DNA from: Pseudarthrobacter sp. IC2-21
GTDB lineage: Bacteria; Actinomycetota; Actinomycetes; Actinomycetales; Micrococcaceae
Assembly: GCF_034048115.1 (NCBI RefSeq)
Contig: NZ_CP139145.1
Coordinates: 2,604,001-2,668,000 of the forward strand
DNA: 64,000 nucleotides
Direction: 5' to 3'
Below, piece by piece: positions 40,857 through 49,948 of the stretch. The translations under genes and the position numbers were made by a program. Within the stretch, counting starts at the first letter, position 1, and the number at the start of each line of letters is the position of its first letter. The notes under the pieces are model-generated. The model was given only the letters and a program-made list of their open reading frames with translations. It ran no database searches and was not told the origin of the DNA.

Positions 40857-42185
40857 TTAGACTCCTTCTACCCGCAGAACGGATGTCACTGAATTGATAA
40901 CGTCCAGGCCCTTCACGGCCTCGACGGTGGCTGCAAGGGCAGCCTCGGACGCGCGGTGCGTGACAATCCGCAGTTCGGCCGACTCCGTGCTGGAGCCGGC
41001 TTCCTTGTGGATGGTCTGCCGCATGATTTCGATGGACACACCGTGCTCCGCGAAAAGCTTGGCAATGCGGGCCAGGACACCGGGCTGATCGGCCACGTCC
41101 AGGCCGATGTAGTAACTGGTGATGGCCGCATCAATGGGAAGTGCCGGAACGTGCCCGGTGGTGGTCTCGGTCCGCTGGGGACCGCCCAGCACCAGGCGGC
41201 GGGCCGCGGACACCAGGTCACCCAGGACGGCAGACGCCGTGGGGGTGCCACCGGCGCCCTGGCCGTAGAACATCAGTTCTCCGGCGTTTTCGGCCTCGAT
41301 GAACACCGCGTTGAACGCTCCGCGGACGGCGGCCAAAGGGTGCTCCCGCGGGAGCAGCGTGGGGTGCACGCGCACCGAAACGCCTTCGCCGCCGCCTGTT
41401 TCCGTGCCTGCGGCCGGGAGTTTTTCGGCGATGGCCAGCAGCTTGATGACAAAACCGGCGTCCTTGGCCGCGGCGATGTCCGCGGCGGTGACGGAGGTGA
41501 TGCCTTCAGAGTGGACGTTTTCGAGGGCAAACCGGGTGTGGAAGGACAGGGTGGCGAGGATCGCGGCCTTGGCCGCTGCGTCGTGGCCCTCGATGTCCGC
41601 CGTGGGGTCCGCTTCGGCGTAGCCAAGCCGCTGGGCTTCAGCGAGGGCATCGGCGAACTGGGCACCGGTGGAATCCATCTGGTCGAGGATGAAGTTGGTG
41701 GTTCCGTTGACGATGCCCATCACCTTGGTGATCCGGTCCCCGGACAGGCTGTCGCGGATGGGGCGCAGGATGGGGATGGCACCGGCCACCGCCGCTTCGT
41801 AGGACAGCTGCACGCCGGCTTTGTCGGCCTCTTCGTAGAGGGTAGGGCCGTCCTGGGCCAGCAGCGCCTTGTTGCCGGTGACCACGCAAGCGCCGTTCTG
41901 CAGCGCGGAGAGGATCAGGGTGCGGGCCGGCTCGATGCCGCCCATCAGTTCGATGACCAGGTCCGCGTCTTTGACCAGGGTCTCGGCGTCCGTGGTGAAC
42001 AGTTCCGGCGGCAGCTCAACGTCGCGCGGTGCGTTCACGTTGCGCACGGCGATACCGCTGAGCTGAAGGCGGGCGCCGGTGCGGGCAGCAAGGGTGTCGG
42101 CGTCCTCAATGAGAATCCGCGCAACCTGGGCCCCAACGTTGCCACAGCCCAGGAGGGCTACTTTCAGGGTTCGCAATTCAGTCAT
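40857..42185 (-). CDS. hom: Homoserine dehydrogenase with ACT domain
   Basis: Reduces aspartate semialdehyde to homoserine, the branch point to threonine and methionine. 442 residues. NAD(P)-binding VALLGCGNVGAQVARIL at the start, catalytic GTTNFILDQM and EADPTADIEGHDAAAKAAIL in the middle, and a C-terminal ACT domain (about 355-440, YYIGLDVADQPGVLARIAKLFAEHGVS) that normally binds threonine for feedback control. The ATG abuts the lysA stop. Confidence 0.96.
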   Translation of the reverse strand: MTELRTLKVALLGCGNVGAQVARILIEDADTLAARTGARLQLSGIAVRNVNAPRDVELPPELFTTDAETLVKDADLVIELMGGIEPARTLILSALQNGACVVTGNKALLAQDGPTLYEEADKAGVQLSYEAAVAGAIPILRPIRDSLSGDRITKVMGIVNGTTNFILDQMDSTGAQFADALAEAQRLGYAEADPTADIEGHDAAAKAAILATLSFHTRFALENVHSEGITSVTAADIAAAKDAGFVIKLLAIAEKLPAAGTETGGGEGVSVRVHPTLLPREHPLAAVRGAFNAVFIEAENAGELMFYGQGAGGTPTASAVLGDLVSAARRLVLGGPQRTETTTGHVPALPIDAAITSYYIGLDVADQPGVLARIAKLFAEHGVSIEIMRQTIHKEAGSSTESAELRIVTHRASEAALAATVEAVKGLDVINSVTSVLRVEGV

Positions 42186-43685
42186 TCAGACTCCCATGTC
42201 GCGGTTGAGCAGATCTTGTTCGGTTTCCCCGCGGACAATCAGCCGGGCAGATCCGTCGCGCACCGCGACAACGCCCGGCCGGGCCAGATAGTTGTAGTTG
42301 CTCGAGAGGGCCCAGCAGTAGGCGCCGGTTCCCGGTACAGCAAGCAGATCACCGGCTGCCACGTCCTCGGGCAGATATACATCTCTAACAACTATGTCGC
42401 CGCTCTCGCAATGTTTGCCCACTACGCGGGACAGCTGCGCCGCCGCGTCCGAGGTGCGCGAGGCGAGAACAGCCGAATAATCCGCGTCGTACAGCACCGG
42501 CCGGGCGTTATCGCTCATGCCGCCGTCAACTGACACATACCGGCGCGGGTGCGTAACGTTTTCCAGCAGGTTGGCGGTTGTTTGGGCTGTCCCGGCTGTT
42601 CCAACGGCGGGCGCGTCCACGCGAACCGTCTTCAGGGTCCCCACCTCGTACAGCGTGAAGGTGGTGCTGCCCACAATCGCGCGGCCCGGCTCAATGGAAA
42701 TCCGCGGGGAGGTGATACCCAGGTCTGCGCACGTGGAACGCACGACGGCGGCCATCGCCTCCGCGATCTCGGCTGCGGGCCGGGGGGTGTCCACCGGGGT
42801 GTAGGCAATGCCGTACCCGCCGCCCAGGTCCAGTTCGGGCATCACGATGGAGTACTTTTCCTGCATGGCGGCAAGGAAGCGAAGGAGCTTCTCGGCTGCC
42901 AGGGCAAAGCCGTCGGGCTCGAAAATCTGGGAACCGATGTGGCAGTGCAGCCCGAGAAGGTCGATGCCTGGGTAGTTGGTTGCGGCCGCCACGGCTTCTT
43001 CCGCCGCGGACAGACCTGCCTGCTCGGTGGTGTCCTCCGCCATGGAGAGGCCGAACTTCTGGTCCTCGTGGGCGGTGGCGATGAACTCGTGGGTGTGGGC
43101 GTGCACGCCGGGAGTCAGCCGCAGCATGACTTTGGCCTGCTCCCCGCGGTTTTCCGCGATCCTGGCGACGCGCTGGAGTTCGTCCAGGCTGTCCACCACG
43201 ATTCGGCCGAGCTTCATGTCCAGGGCCCGGTGAATTTCGGCGTCGGACTTGTTGTTTCCATGCAGGGCCACGTCCGCGCCGGGGATGCCGGCCCGTGCAG
43301 CGACTGCCAGTTCCCCGCCGGAGGCGGTGTCCAGCCGCAGGCCTTCCTCCTCGACCCACCGCACCACGGCGGTGCAGAGGAAGGACTTCCCGGCGTAGTA
43401 GACGTCCACTCCCCCGCAGATGTCAGCGAAGGCGTTGTTGAACGCGTCGCTGAAGGAGCGGGCACGCTCCCGGAAATCGGTCTCGCTCAGCACAAAGAGC
43501 GGCGTTCCGTACTGCCTTTTGAGCTCGCTGACCGGGATGCCGTCAATGGCGAGTTCGCCGTCGCCGTTCCGGTCAACGTCACCGGCCCACAGCGGCTGAT
43601 GCAGGACGTTCAGATCAGCCGGAACGGCGAGCCAATCAGGGGCCAGCGGGGAGGCGGCCTGGTGGTTGGTTTTTGGCACTGCCAT
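42186..43685 (-). CDS. lysA: Diaminopimelate decarboxylase
   Basis: Last step of lysine synthesis, decarboxylating meso-diaminopimelate with PLP. 499 residues, with an N-terminal extension of about 40 compared with the usual enzyme. The PLP lysine is in VYYAGKSFLCTAVV, the phosphate loop is DLGGGYGIAY, and the specificity segment RYVSVDGGMSDN and DIVVRDVYLPEDV are present. The ATG at 43685 overlaps the argS stop by one base. lysA next to argS is a conserved pair in actinobacteria. Confidence 0.95.
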   Translation of the reverse strand: MAVPKTNHQAASPLAPDWLAVPADLNVLHQPLWAGDVDRNGDGELAIDGIPVSELKRQYGTPLFVLSETDFRERARSFSDAFNNAFADICGGVDVYYAGKSFLCTAVVRWVEEEGLRLDTASGGELAVAARAGIPGADVALHGNNKSDAEIHRALDMKLGRIVVDSLDELQRVARIAENRGEQAKVMLRLTPGVHAHTHEFIATAHEDQKFGLSMAEDTTEQAGLSAAEEAVAAATNYPGIDLLGLHCHIGSQIFEPDGFALAAEKLLRFLAAMQEKYSIVMPELDLGGGYGIAYTPVDTPRPAAEIAEAMAAVVRSTCADLGITSPRISIEPGRAIVGSTTFTLYEVGTLKTVRVDAPAVGTAGTAQTTANLLENVTHPRRYVSVDGGMSDNARPVLYDADYSAVLASRTSDAAAQLSRVVGKHCESGDIVVRDVYLPEDVAAGDLLAVPGTGAYCWALSSNYNYLARPGVVAVRDGSARLIVRGETEQDLLNRDMGV

Positions 43686-45334
43686 CACATCCGTTCCGGT
43701 GCGGAGACGCCAAGGAGGTCCAGTCCGTTGGCCAGGACCTGGCTGGTGGCATCGTTGAGCCACAAACGGGTGCGGTTGACGTCGGTGACCGGCTCGTCGC
43801 CCATGGGGGCGATGCGGCAGGCGTCATACCAGCGGTGGTAGGCGCCGGCGATGACCTCAAGGTGGCGGGCGATGCGGTGCGGCTCGCGCAGTTCGGCGGC
43901 CTTGGCCACAATGGAGGGGTAGCTGCCCAGGTAGGAGAGCAGTTCGTTTTCGGTGGCGTGGTCCAGCAGGGAGGCCTCAAAGGCGCTCCGGTCAACGCCG
44001 GCGGCCACGGCGTTCCGTGCCGCGCCGCGGGTACGGGCGTGGGCGTACTGCACGTAGAACACCGGGTTCTCGTTGCTGTGCTTCTTGAGCAGGTCCGGGT
44101 CCAGGGTCAGCGGGGAATCCGCCGGGAAACGGGCCAGCGAGTAGCGGACCGCGTCCTTGCCAAGCCAGTCGATGAGGTCCTTGAGCTCGATGATATTGCC
44201 TGCACGTTTGGACAACTTGGCGCCGTTGACGGAGACCAGCTGGCCGATCAGGACCTCGATGTTGACCTCGGGGTCATCTCCGGCGGCCGCCGCAATGGCC
44301 TTGAGCCGGTTGATGTAGCCGTGATGGTCCGCACCGAGGAGGTAGATCTTCTCGGTGAAGCCGCGGTCCTTCTTGGACAGGTAATAGGCGGCATCAGCCG
44401 CGAAGTAGGTGGGCTCGCCGTTGGCGCGGATCATGACCCGGTCCTTGTCATCGCCAAAGTCCGTGGTGCGCAGCCACACCGCACCGCCGTCGTCGAACAC
44501 GTGGCCCTGCTCGCGCAGGCGCGCAACGGCACTTTCGATGGCGCCGGCGTCGTGCAGTTCCTGCTCGGAGAAGAACACGTCGAATTCGACGCCGAAATCC
44601 GCGAGCGTGGCCTGGATGTCCTTCATCTGGGCCTCGTAGGCCGCGGCGCGGATCACGGGGATCGCCGCAACCTCGGTCAGTTCACGGATGTCCGGGTGTT
44701 CGCTGAGTACCTCGTGGCCGAGGTCCGCGATGTACTGGCCGGGGTAGCCGCCGTCGGGCACGGGTAGGCCGTGGAGCCGGTTGTAGACCGACTGGGCGAA
44801 GGTGTTCATCTGCGTGCCGGCGTCGTTGATGTAGTACTCGGCGGTGACCTCGGCGCCGGATGCGCGGAGGACCCGCGCGATGGCGTCGCCCAGGGCTGCC
44901 CAGCGGGTATGGCCGATATGCAGGGGCCCGGTGGGGTTGGCGGACACGAATTCCATGTTGACGGTATGGCCGGCGAGCGCGGTGTTGGTGCCGTACTCCG
45001 GACCGGCTTCCACGATGGCCTTCGCCAGGGCCCCCGCGGCCGCAGCGTCCACGGTGATGTTCAGGAAGCCCGGACCCGCGATGTCCACCGCAGAAACGCC
45101 GTTGATGGTCTTGAGCCGGGCACTCAAAATGGTGGCGAACTCGCGTGGATTGGTGCCGGCCTGCTTGGACAGTTGCAGGGCGATATTGGTGGCCCAGTCA
45201 CCGTGATCCCGGTTCTTTGGTCGCTCCACCCGCACCTCGGCAGGAACTGCAGACGCGGAAAGCCCGATTTCGCCGGCAGCGACGGCATCTTTCAGGCAGG
45301 CGGATATGGCGAGGGAGAGTTCTTCGGGAGTCAC
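43685..45334 (-). CDS. argS: Arginyl-tRNA synthetase
   Basis: Class I synthetase charging tRNA-Arg, 549 residues. The HIGH motif is ANPTGPLHIGHTRW (about residue 130), the KMSKS region is the variant GAKLSKRAGNIIEL, and the C-terminal anticodon domain ends in GVSAPERM. The N-terminal additional domain covers about 1-90. It begins the operon argS-lysA-hom-thrC-thrB. No T-box leader was seen upstream. Confidence 0.96.
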   Translation of the reverse strand: MTPEELSLAISACLKDAVAAGEIGLSASAVPAEVRVERPKNRDHGDWATNIALQLSKQAGTNPREFATILSARLKTINGVSAVDIAGPGFLNITVDAAAAGALAKAIVEAGPEYGTNTALAGHTVNMEFVSANPTGPLHIGHTRWAALGDAIARVLRASGAEVTAEYYINDAGTQMNTFAQSVYNRLHGLPVPDGGYPGQYIADLGHEVLSEHPDIRELTEVAAIPVIRAAAYEAQMKDIQATLADFGVEFDVFFSEQELHDAGAIESAVARLREQGHVFDDGGAVWLRTTDFGDDKDRVMIRANGEPTYFAADAAYYLSKKDRGFTEKIYLLGADHHGYINRLKAIAAAAGDDPEVNIEVLIGQLVSVNGAKLSKRAGNIIELKDLIDWLGKDAVRYSLARFPADSPLTLDPDLLKKHSNENPVFYVQYAHARTRGAARNAVAAGVDRSAFEASLLDHATENELLSYLGSYPSIVAKAAELREPHRIARHLEVIAGAYHRWYDACRIAPMGDEPVTDVNRTRLWLNDATSQVLANGLDLLGVSAPERM

Positions 45335-45420
45335 CCCTCTAGCCTACCGGCGCCCGCCACGTGGAGGAATTTGAGCCATGACGGGTGACTTGGGGTCCCA
45401 GCCGGCGGACCGGCTCAACT

Positions 45421-45442
45421 GAGCCAGCCTCGCGGCTGGCTC
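45421..45442. repeat. Stem-loop in the argS/FMN-lipoprotein divergent spacer
   Basis: GAGCCAGCC and GGCTGGCTC flank a TCGC loop in the 181-base divergent spacer 45335-45515. It could be a leader structure of either gene or a protein-binding site; no further support is visible. Confidence 0.5.
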
Positions 45443-45515
45443 TCAGCGTGAACCATTACGCTGAATCCGACGTTGAGTACACCGTAAGCACCCAGCCCAC
45501 GAAACGAGCCCCATC

Positions 45516-45989
45516 ATGAGACCGTCAGTCCGCAAGAGTGTTTTCGCCGGCCTGGCCGGCCTGTCCCTCGTCGGAACCGTGGCCGGCTGCGCGCCCACGG
45601 CAACCCAAGGGGCAACGCCGCCGTCCGCCAACGACAGTTCCGCGGGCGAAAGCACCCCGTCCGGGACCTCGTCCTCCCTGGCCGGCAGCGGGTCCGCTTA
45701 TAAAGACGGGACGTACAACGCCGATGGCACCTATGTGTCCCCGAACGGCACCGAAACGGTGGGCGTGGAATTAATGCTTGCCGCCGGGACGGTCAAGGCG
45801 GTCAACATCACCCAGCACCCCTCCAACCCGAACACCCGCAAGTTCCAGGGCGAGTTCGCCGGCGGAATCGCCGCCCAGGTGGTGGGCAGGAACATTGACC
45901 AGCTGAAGGTGTCCAAGGTTGCCGGCTCGTCCCTGACCAGCGGCGGGTTCAACCAGGCGGTAGAGAAGATCAAGGCAGAGGCCCGCTAG
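45516..45989 (+). CDS. FMN-binding-domain lipoprotein
   Basis: A 157-residue exported lipoprotein: signal peptide with lipobox VAGC (about residue 24), a Ser/Thr/Ala-rich linker, then an FMN_bind domain (about 60-157). The flavinylation motif, normally S/D-G-A-S/T-x-S/T, appears as the variant AGSSLTSGGF, so the acceptor Thr is present but two motif positions differ. It is directly followed by apbE (3 bases), which would attach FMN to it. It probably carries electrons outside the membrane for the next two genes. Confidence 0.88.
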   Translation: MRPSVRKSVFAGLAGLSLVGTVAGCAPTATQGATPPSANDSSAGESTPSGTSSSLAGSGSAYKDGTYNADGTYVSPNGTETVGVELMLAAGTVKAVNITQHPSNPNTRKFQGEFAGGIAAQVVGRNIDQLKVSKVAGSSLTSGGFNQAVEKIKAEAR

Positions 45990-45992
45990 GCC

Positions 45993-46865
45993 GTGCCGCA
46001 GCCCGGCTGGGAGGAGTTCCGCTTCGACGGGATCGGCACCCGTTGGGAAGTAGCCACGCCCCGGCCTCTTTCGGCGGGTGTCCGGGCACGGCTCCTCGCC
46101 GTGGTGGAAGCGTACGACGGCGCGTGGTCACGGTTCCGTCCGGATTCCACCGCCAGCGCCATGGCACGTGAGCCGGGGCGGCATGAGTTTCCGCCGGAGG
46201 CTGCACCGCTCGGGCAGCTATACCGCTCCCTGTACCGCCTCTCAGCCGGGGCGATGACGCCGCTGATCGGCAGCAGCCTTGAGCAGCTGGGCTACGACGG
46301 CGACTACTCACTGCGGCCGGCGGGCCCTCCCCTGGCGGCGCCCCGCTGGGAGGATGCCCTGGACTGGGACGGTTCAGTCCTCACGAACCGTGCGCCCGTG
46401 GGCCTGGACATTGGCGCCGCCGGCAAGGGCCAGCTGGTGGATCTTCTGGGCGCCGAATTGCGTCAGCATGGCCACAACAGCTACCTGATCGATGCCAGCG
46501 GGGACCTGTTGTACAGCGGTCCGGACGTCATCAGGGTAGGCCTGGAGCACCCGTATGATCCTGCGAGGGCCATCGGCACGGTGGACCTGGCAGGCGGCGC
46601 GCTGTGTGCCTCTGCCGCCAACCGCCGTGCCTGGGGGGACGGGCTACATCACGTCCTGAACGGCACCACGGGCCGGCCCGTCAGCACAGCCGTGGCCACC
46701 TGGACCATGGCGGCCAGCACCATGCTGGCTGACGCGCTGGCCACCGCATTGTTCTTCGTCCCGGGCGCTGACCTGGAGCGCAGCTTCGAGTTCTCCTGGC
46801 TGACAGTATTTTCCGACGGAAGCGCCGCCTATTCGGCCGGATTTGAAGGGACGTTGTTCACATGA
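45993..46865 (+). CDS. apbE: FAD:protein FMN transferase (flavinyltransferase)
   Basis: Transfers FMN from FAD onto a Thr/Ser of target proteins with Mg2+. 290 residues. Motifs are GLDIGAAGKGQLVDLL (FAD site), IDASGDLLYSG, ASAANRRAWGDGLHHVLNGTTGRP, and the metal-binding STMLADALATALFF. No signal peptide is visible, so it may act in the cytoplasm or be secreted by another way. Start GTG at 45993. Overlaps the next gene by 4 bases (ATGA). The neighbouring lipoprotein and NqrB/RnfD-like protein are its likely targets. Confidence 0.93.
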   Translation: MPQPGWEEFRFDGIGTRWEVATPRPLSAGVRARLLAVVEAYDGAWSRFRPDSTASAMAREPGRHEFPPEAAPLGQLYRSLYRLSAGAMTPLIGSSLEQLGYDGDYSLRPAGPPLAAPRWEDALDWDGSVLTNRAPVGLDIGAAGKGQLVDLLGAELRQHGHNSYLIDASGDLLYSGPDVIRVGLEHPYDPARAIGTVDLAGGALCASAANRRAWGDGLHHVLNGTTGRPVSTAVATWTMAASTMLADALATALFFVPGADLERSFEFSWLTVFSDGSAAYSAGFEGTLFT

Positions 46866-48436
46866 GCCCCATCGACACCCCCACGGCGGTTTCGCCGGCC
46901 GGCCGGCTGGACGCATGGTTGGGAAAGTACACGATGTACCGGCTGATCCTCCTGGTGCTCGCGGCGCTTGCCGCGTACAGCATGGTTCTGGACGCGCTCG
47001 GCTGGCTGACTTTCGGCATTCCTGAGATGGTGGTGCACCTGGCCCTCTGCCTGGGCCTGACCTATGCCTCCAACCGGGTCCTCGCCGCAGTGTTCCATGT
47101 CCGGCCGCATTCAGAGTCGTCGCTGATCACGGGGCTGCTGCTGTACTTCCTTTTCTGGCCGTCGTTTGCCCCCATGGATATGGCGGGGGTGACCCTGGCC
47201 TGCGTGCTGGCTTCTGCGTCCAAGTATGCGCTTGCATGGCGTGGGCGGCACGTGTTCAACCCTGCCGCGGCCGGGGCGTTCGTGACCGGCCTCACCGGGT
47301 TGAACATAGCGACGTGGTGGGCGGCGACCCCCGCCATGCTGTGGCTGCTGGTGCCGGGCATCGTGCTGGTGCTGCACCGCACCCGGAAGTTCCTCATGGC
47401 CGCAGTTTTCCTGGTGGTTGCCGCCGCGGTAGTGACCTCGGAACTGCTGCAGGCAGGGACGACGCCGGGCGATGCGCTCTGGCAGGCCGTGGCACAGCGG
47501 CCGTTGCTCTTTTTCGTCGGCTTTATGCTGACCGAGCCGCTGACGCTGCCGCCGCGCCGCTGGCAGCAGCTCGGGCTGGCGGCCGTGGTGGGGGTGGTGT
47601 TTGCGGTGCCGTACAACGTCGGGTTCTTCGCCAACTCCCCCGAACTGGCCCTGCTTGTGGGCAACCTGCTGGCGTTTGTGCTGGGCCAGCGGGGCGCGCT
47701 GAGGCTGACCTTCACCGGTTCCCGGACGTTGACGCCCAGCACCACCGAGTTCGGCTTTAACCCCTCCCGCCCGGTCCGCTATCTGCCCGGGCAGTTCATG
47801 GAACTGGACCTGCCCCATGGCAAGTCCGACGGGAAGGGCCGCCGCCGGGTCTTCAGCCTGACCAGCGCCCCGGGCTCGGCGACAGTCACGTTCGGGGTGC
47901 GGACCGCCGAGCCGCTGTCAGCCGCCAAGAAGGCCCTCCTGGCATTGGAGCCCGGCGACCCGGTGACCGCTACCTCGGTGGGCGGGGATTTTGTGCTGCC
48001 GCGGGACCCGCGAACGCCGGTGCTGCTCATTGCCGCCGGGATTGGTGTCACACCGTACCTCGCGCACCTGGCGGCAGGCGCCGGGCGGGACCGGGATGTG
48101 GTCCTCCTGCTGCTGGCACGGAACGCAGCGGAGATCGCGTATGCCCGGGAACTGGAAGGGTGCGGTGCGCGGATGGTGGCCCGCCTCGCCGATGGTTCCA
48201 TCCCGCCGTCGTTCATTGCCGACGCCGGAAACCTGGCCGACGCCGGCGCCGCGGGGCCGGGCGGCGTTGCCTCCCCGCCCCGGCTGGACGGGACCTCCCT
48301 GCGGGCGCTGGTGCCTGACATCGCAGAACGTACCGTCTACGTCTCCGGATCCCCCTCAAGCGTTGCTTCGCTGCGCCGTGCCGCGAGGGAGTCGGGTGCG
48401 CGCAGGGTGCGCGTGGACTCGTTTGCCGGTTACTGA
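46862..48436 (+). CDS. NqrB/RnfD-like membrane protein fused to ferredoxin-NADP-reductase-like domain
   Basis: A 524-residue fusion. The N-terminal 280 residues hold about ten membrane helices of the NqrB/RnfD type, with RHVFNPAAAGAFV and FMLTEPLTLPPRRWQQ, the latter at the place of the RnfD/NqrB covalent-flavin Thr. The C-terminal part (about 285-524) is an FAD/NAD(P) reductase: FNPSRPVRYLPGQFMELDLP, RRRVFSLTSAPGS (flavin site), LLIAAGIGVTPYLAHL (nucleotide site) and the family tail VDSFAGY. It is likely to move electrons from NAD(P)H to the outside flavoprotein encoded first in the operon. Confidence 0.88.
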   Translation: MSPIDTPTAVSPAGRLDAWLGKYTMYRLILLVLAALAAYSMVLDALGWLTFGIPEMVVHLALCLGLTYASNRVLAAVFHVRPHSESSLITGLLLYFLFWPSFAPMDMAGVTLACVLASASKYALAWRGRHVFNPAAAGAFVTGLTGLNIATWWAATPAMLWLLVPGIVLVLHRTRKFLMAAVFLVVAAAVVTSELLQAGTTPGDALWQAVAQRPLLFFVGFMLTEPLTLPPRRWQQLGLAAVVGVVFAVPYNVGFFANSPELALLVGNLLAFVLGQRGALRLTFTGSRTLTPSTTEFGFNPSRPVRYLPGQFMELDLPHGKSDGKGRRRVFSLTSAPGSATVTFGVRTAEPLSAAKKALLALEPGDPVTATSVGGDFVLPRDPRTPVLLIAAGIGVTPYLAHLAAGAGRDRDVVLLLLARNAAEIAYARELEGCGARMVARLADGSIPPSFIADAGNLADAGAAGPGGVASPPRLDGTSLRALVPDIAERTVYVSGSPSSVASLRRAARESGARRVRVDSFAGY

Positions 48437-48557
48437 AGAATCGCGGGGGTGGCGTTTCGGCTCGCCGGAAAGGCTCGGTAAGCTCCGTTTTTCATTGCGG
48501 GCCACCTTCCTGCTAAGCTCTAGGACGTCCCGCCAGCAACGGCAGGATCCCTGAATT

Positions 48558-48633
48558 GCCCTCGTAGCTCAGGGGATAGAGCGTCTGCCTCCGGAGCAGA
48601 AGGTCGTAGGTTCGAATCCTATCGAGGGCACCA
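48558..48633 (+). tRNA. tRNA-Arg (anticodon CCG)
   Basis: A 76-base cloverleaf: acceptor GCCCTCG pairing with CGAGGGC, D-loop AGCTCAGGGGATAGAGC, anticodon arm TCTGC CTCCGGA GCAGA giving anticodon CCG (reads CGG), T-arm with GGTTCGAATCC, and an encoded CCA at 48631-48633. Confidence 0.96.
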
Positions 48634-48638
48634 ACATG

Positions 48639-48671
48639 AAGACCCCACCGCGCGAGGCGCGGTGGGGTCTT
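48639..48671 (+). terminator. Rho-independent terminator after tRNA-Arg
   Basis: A 15-bp stem (48639-48653 with 48657-48671) with a GAG loop starts 5 bases after the tRNA CCA and ends in TCTTCTG. The T-tract is short. Confidence 0.85.
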
Positions 48672-48769
48672 CTGTGCATCGGCAAGCGCTTTCGGAGCGC
48701 GGCCGCGGGCCTCCATCAAATTGTCTGTGACCCCTCGTAGGCTGATGCCACAATCCGAGGGGGTACGTC

Positions 48770-49888
48770 ATGCACTTACCAGACCACCAGCTGCCAGGCC
48801 GGCGTCCGTCAGCTGAACAGCCACAGGGCCGGCATCAAACCAGCGGCCGGTGCTTCATCATCCCGCCCTACTTATTGCGGCGGTTGGCCCGTCAGGATGC
48901 GCCGGAACTCCTGTCCGCCGCGCGGGCGGCCAAGGAAGCACTGAGCCATGTACGGTCGGTCCAGTCAGCCAGGACGGCGCCACAGCCCGCCGCGCCGCCG
49001 GCATTCCGCGACGTCCAGCCCGGACCGCCAAACCGCAGCATCTACGATGCCGCAGGCTCCGAAACACTCCCCGGCAAACTTGTCCGCAAAGAAGGTGACC
49101 CGGAATCGGGAGACCTGCCAACGGACGAGGCCTATGACGGCCTCGGGCACACGCACCGCCTGTTCGCCGACGCCTTTGGACGCAACTCCATCGATGGCCA
49201 TGGCCTGCCACTGGATGCCACCGTTCATTTCGGAAAGCTGTACGACAATGCCTTCTGGAACGGCCAGCAGATGGTCTTCGGCGATGGCGACGGCCAGGTC
49301 TTCGAACGCTTTACGCGGTCACTGAGCGTTATCGGACACGAACTCACGCACGGAGTCACACAGTTCTCTGCCGGACTCGCCTACAGAAACCAGGCCGGCG
49401 CCATCAACGAGTCCCTGTCTGACGTCTTCGGCGTGCTTGTTGAGCAGTATGTCAGGAAGCAGTCCGTCGACCAGGCCAGCTGGCTTATCGGTGAGGGACT
49501 TTTCACGCCACAGGTGCAGGGCAAGGCCCTGCGGTCCCTGAAAGCTCCCGGCACCGCGTATGACGACGACGTCCTGGGTAAGGACCCCCAGCCGGACTCA
49601 ATGGACTCGTACGTGCGGACCAGCGCGGACAACGGCGGCGTCCACATCAACTCCGGCATCCCCAACCGGGCCTTCTACCTGGCCGCAGCAGCCCTGGGCG
49701 GCAACGCCTGGGAGGCGCCGGGCCGCATCTGGTATGAGACCCTGACCGGCGGATCCCTGCCTGCCGCCGCCACCTTCAGCGTCTTCGCGCGGGCCACCGC
49801 AGCATCAGCCGCCGAATTGTTCGGGTCCGGTTCCGCCGAACATGACGCCGTCCGGAAGGCGTGGGAAACTGTGAAGGTCAAGCTATAA
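48770..49888 (+). CDS. Protealysin-like M4-family zinc metalloprotease
   Basis: A thermolysin-family (M4) protease of 372 residues without a signal peptide. A short propeptide (about 1-60) contains CFIIPPYLLRRLA; the PPY matches the PPL/PPx propeptide motif of protealysin-like proteases. Zinc ligands are HELTH (190-194) and Glu in AINESLSDVFG (about 214); the catalytic His is in DNGGVHINSGIPN (about 292). The start at 48770 has a GAGGGGG site. It is followed by a small emfourin-like protein, the known inhibitor of such proteases, as in Serratia. Confidence 0.93.
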   Translation: MHLPDHQLPGRRPSAEQPQGRHQTSGRCFIIPPYLLRRLARQDAPELLSAARAAKEALSHVRSVQSARTAPQPAAPPAFRDVQPGPPNRSIYDAAGSETLPGKLVRKEGDPESGDLPTDEAYDGLGHTHRLFADAFGRNSIDGHGLPLDATVHFGKLYDNAFWNGQQMVFGDGDGQVFERFTRSLSVIGHELTHGVTQFSAGLAYRNQAGAINESLSDVFGVLVEQYVRKQSVDQASWLIGEGLFTPQVQGKALRSLKAPGTAYDDDVLGKDPQPDSMDSYVRTSADNGGVHINSGIPNRAFYLAAAALGGNAWEAPGRIWYETLTGGSLPAAATFSVFARATAASAAELFGSGSAEHDAVRKAWETVKVKL

Positions 49889-49948
49889 GCCAACGCCTGG
49901 CTGCCGACAGGTGGCAGCCCGGCTGCAGGAAAGCCCAGGAACCCGGCC

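Noticed and set aside
45335..45515. Possible T-box or amino-acid riboswitch before argS/lysA
   Set aside because: The spacer is short and lacks a T-box bulge sequence or a lysine-riboswitch core; only one simple stem-loop is visible.
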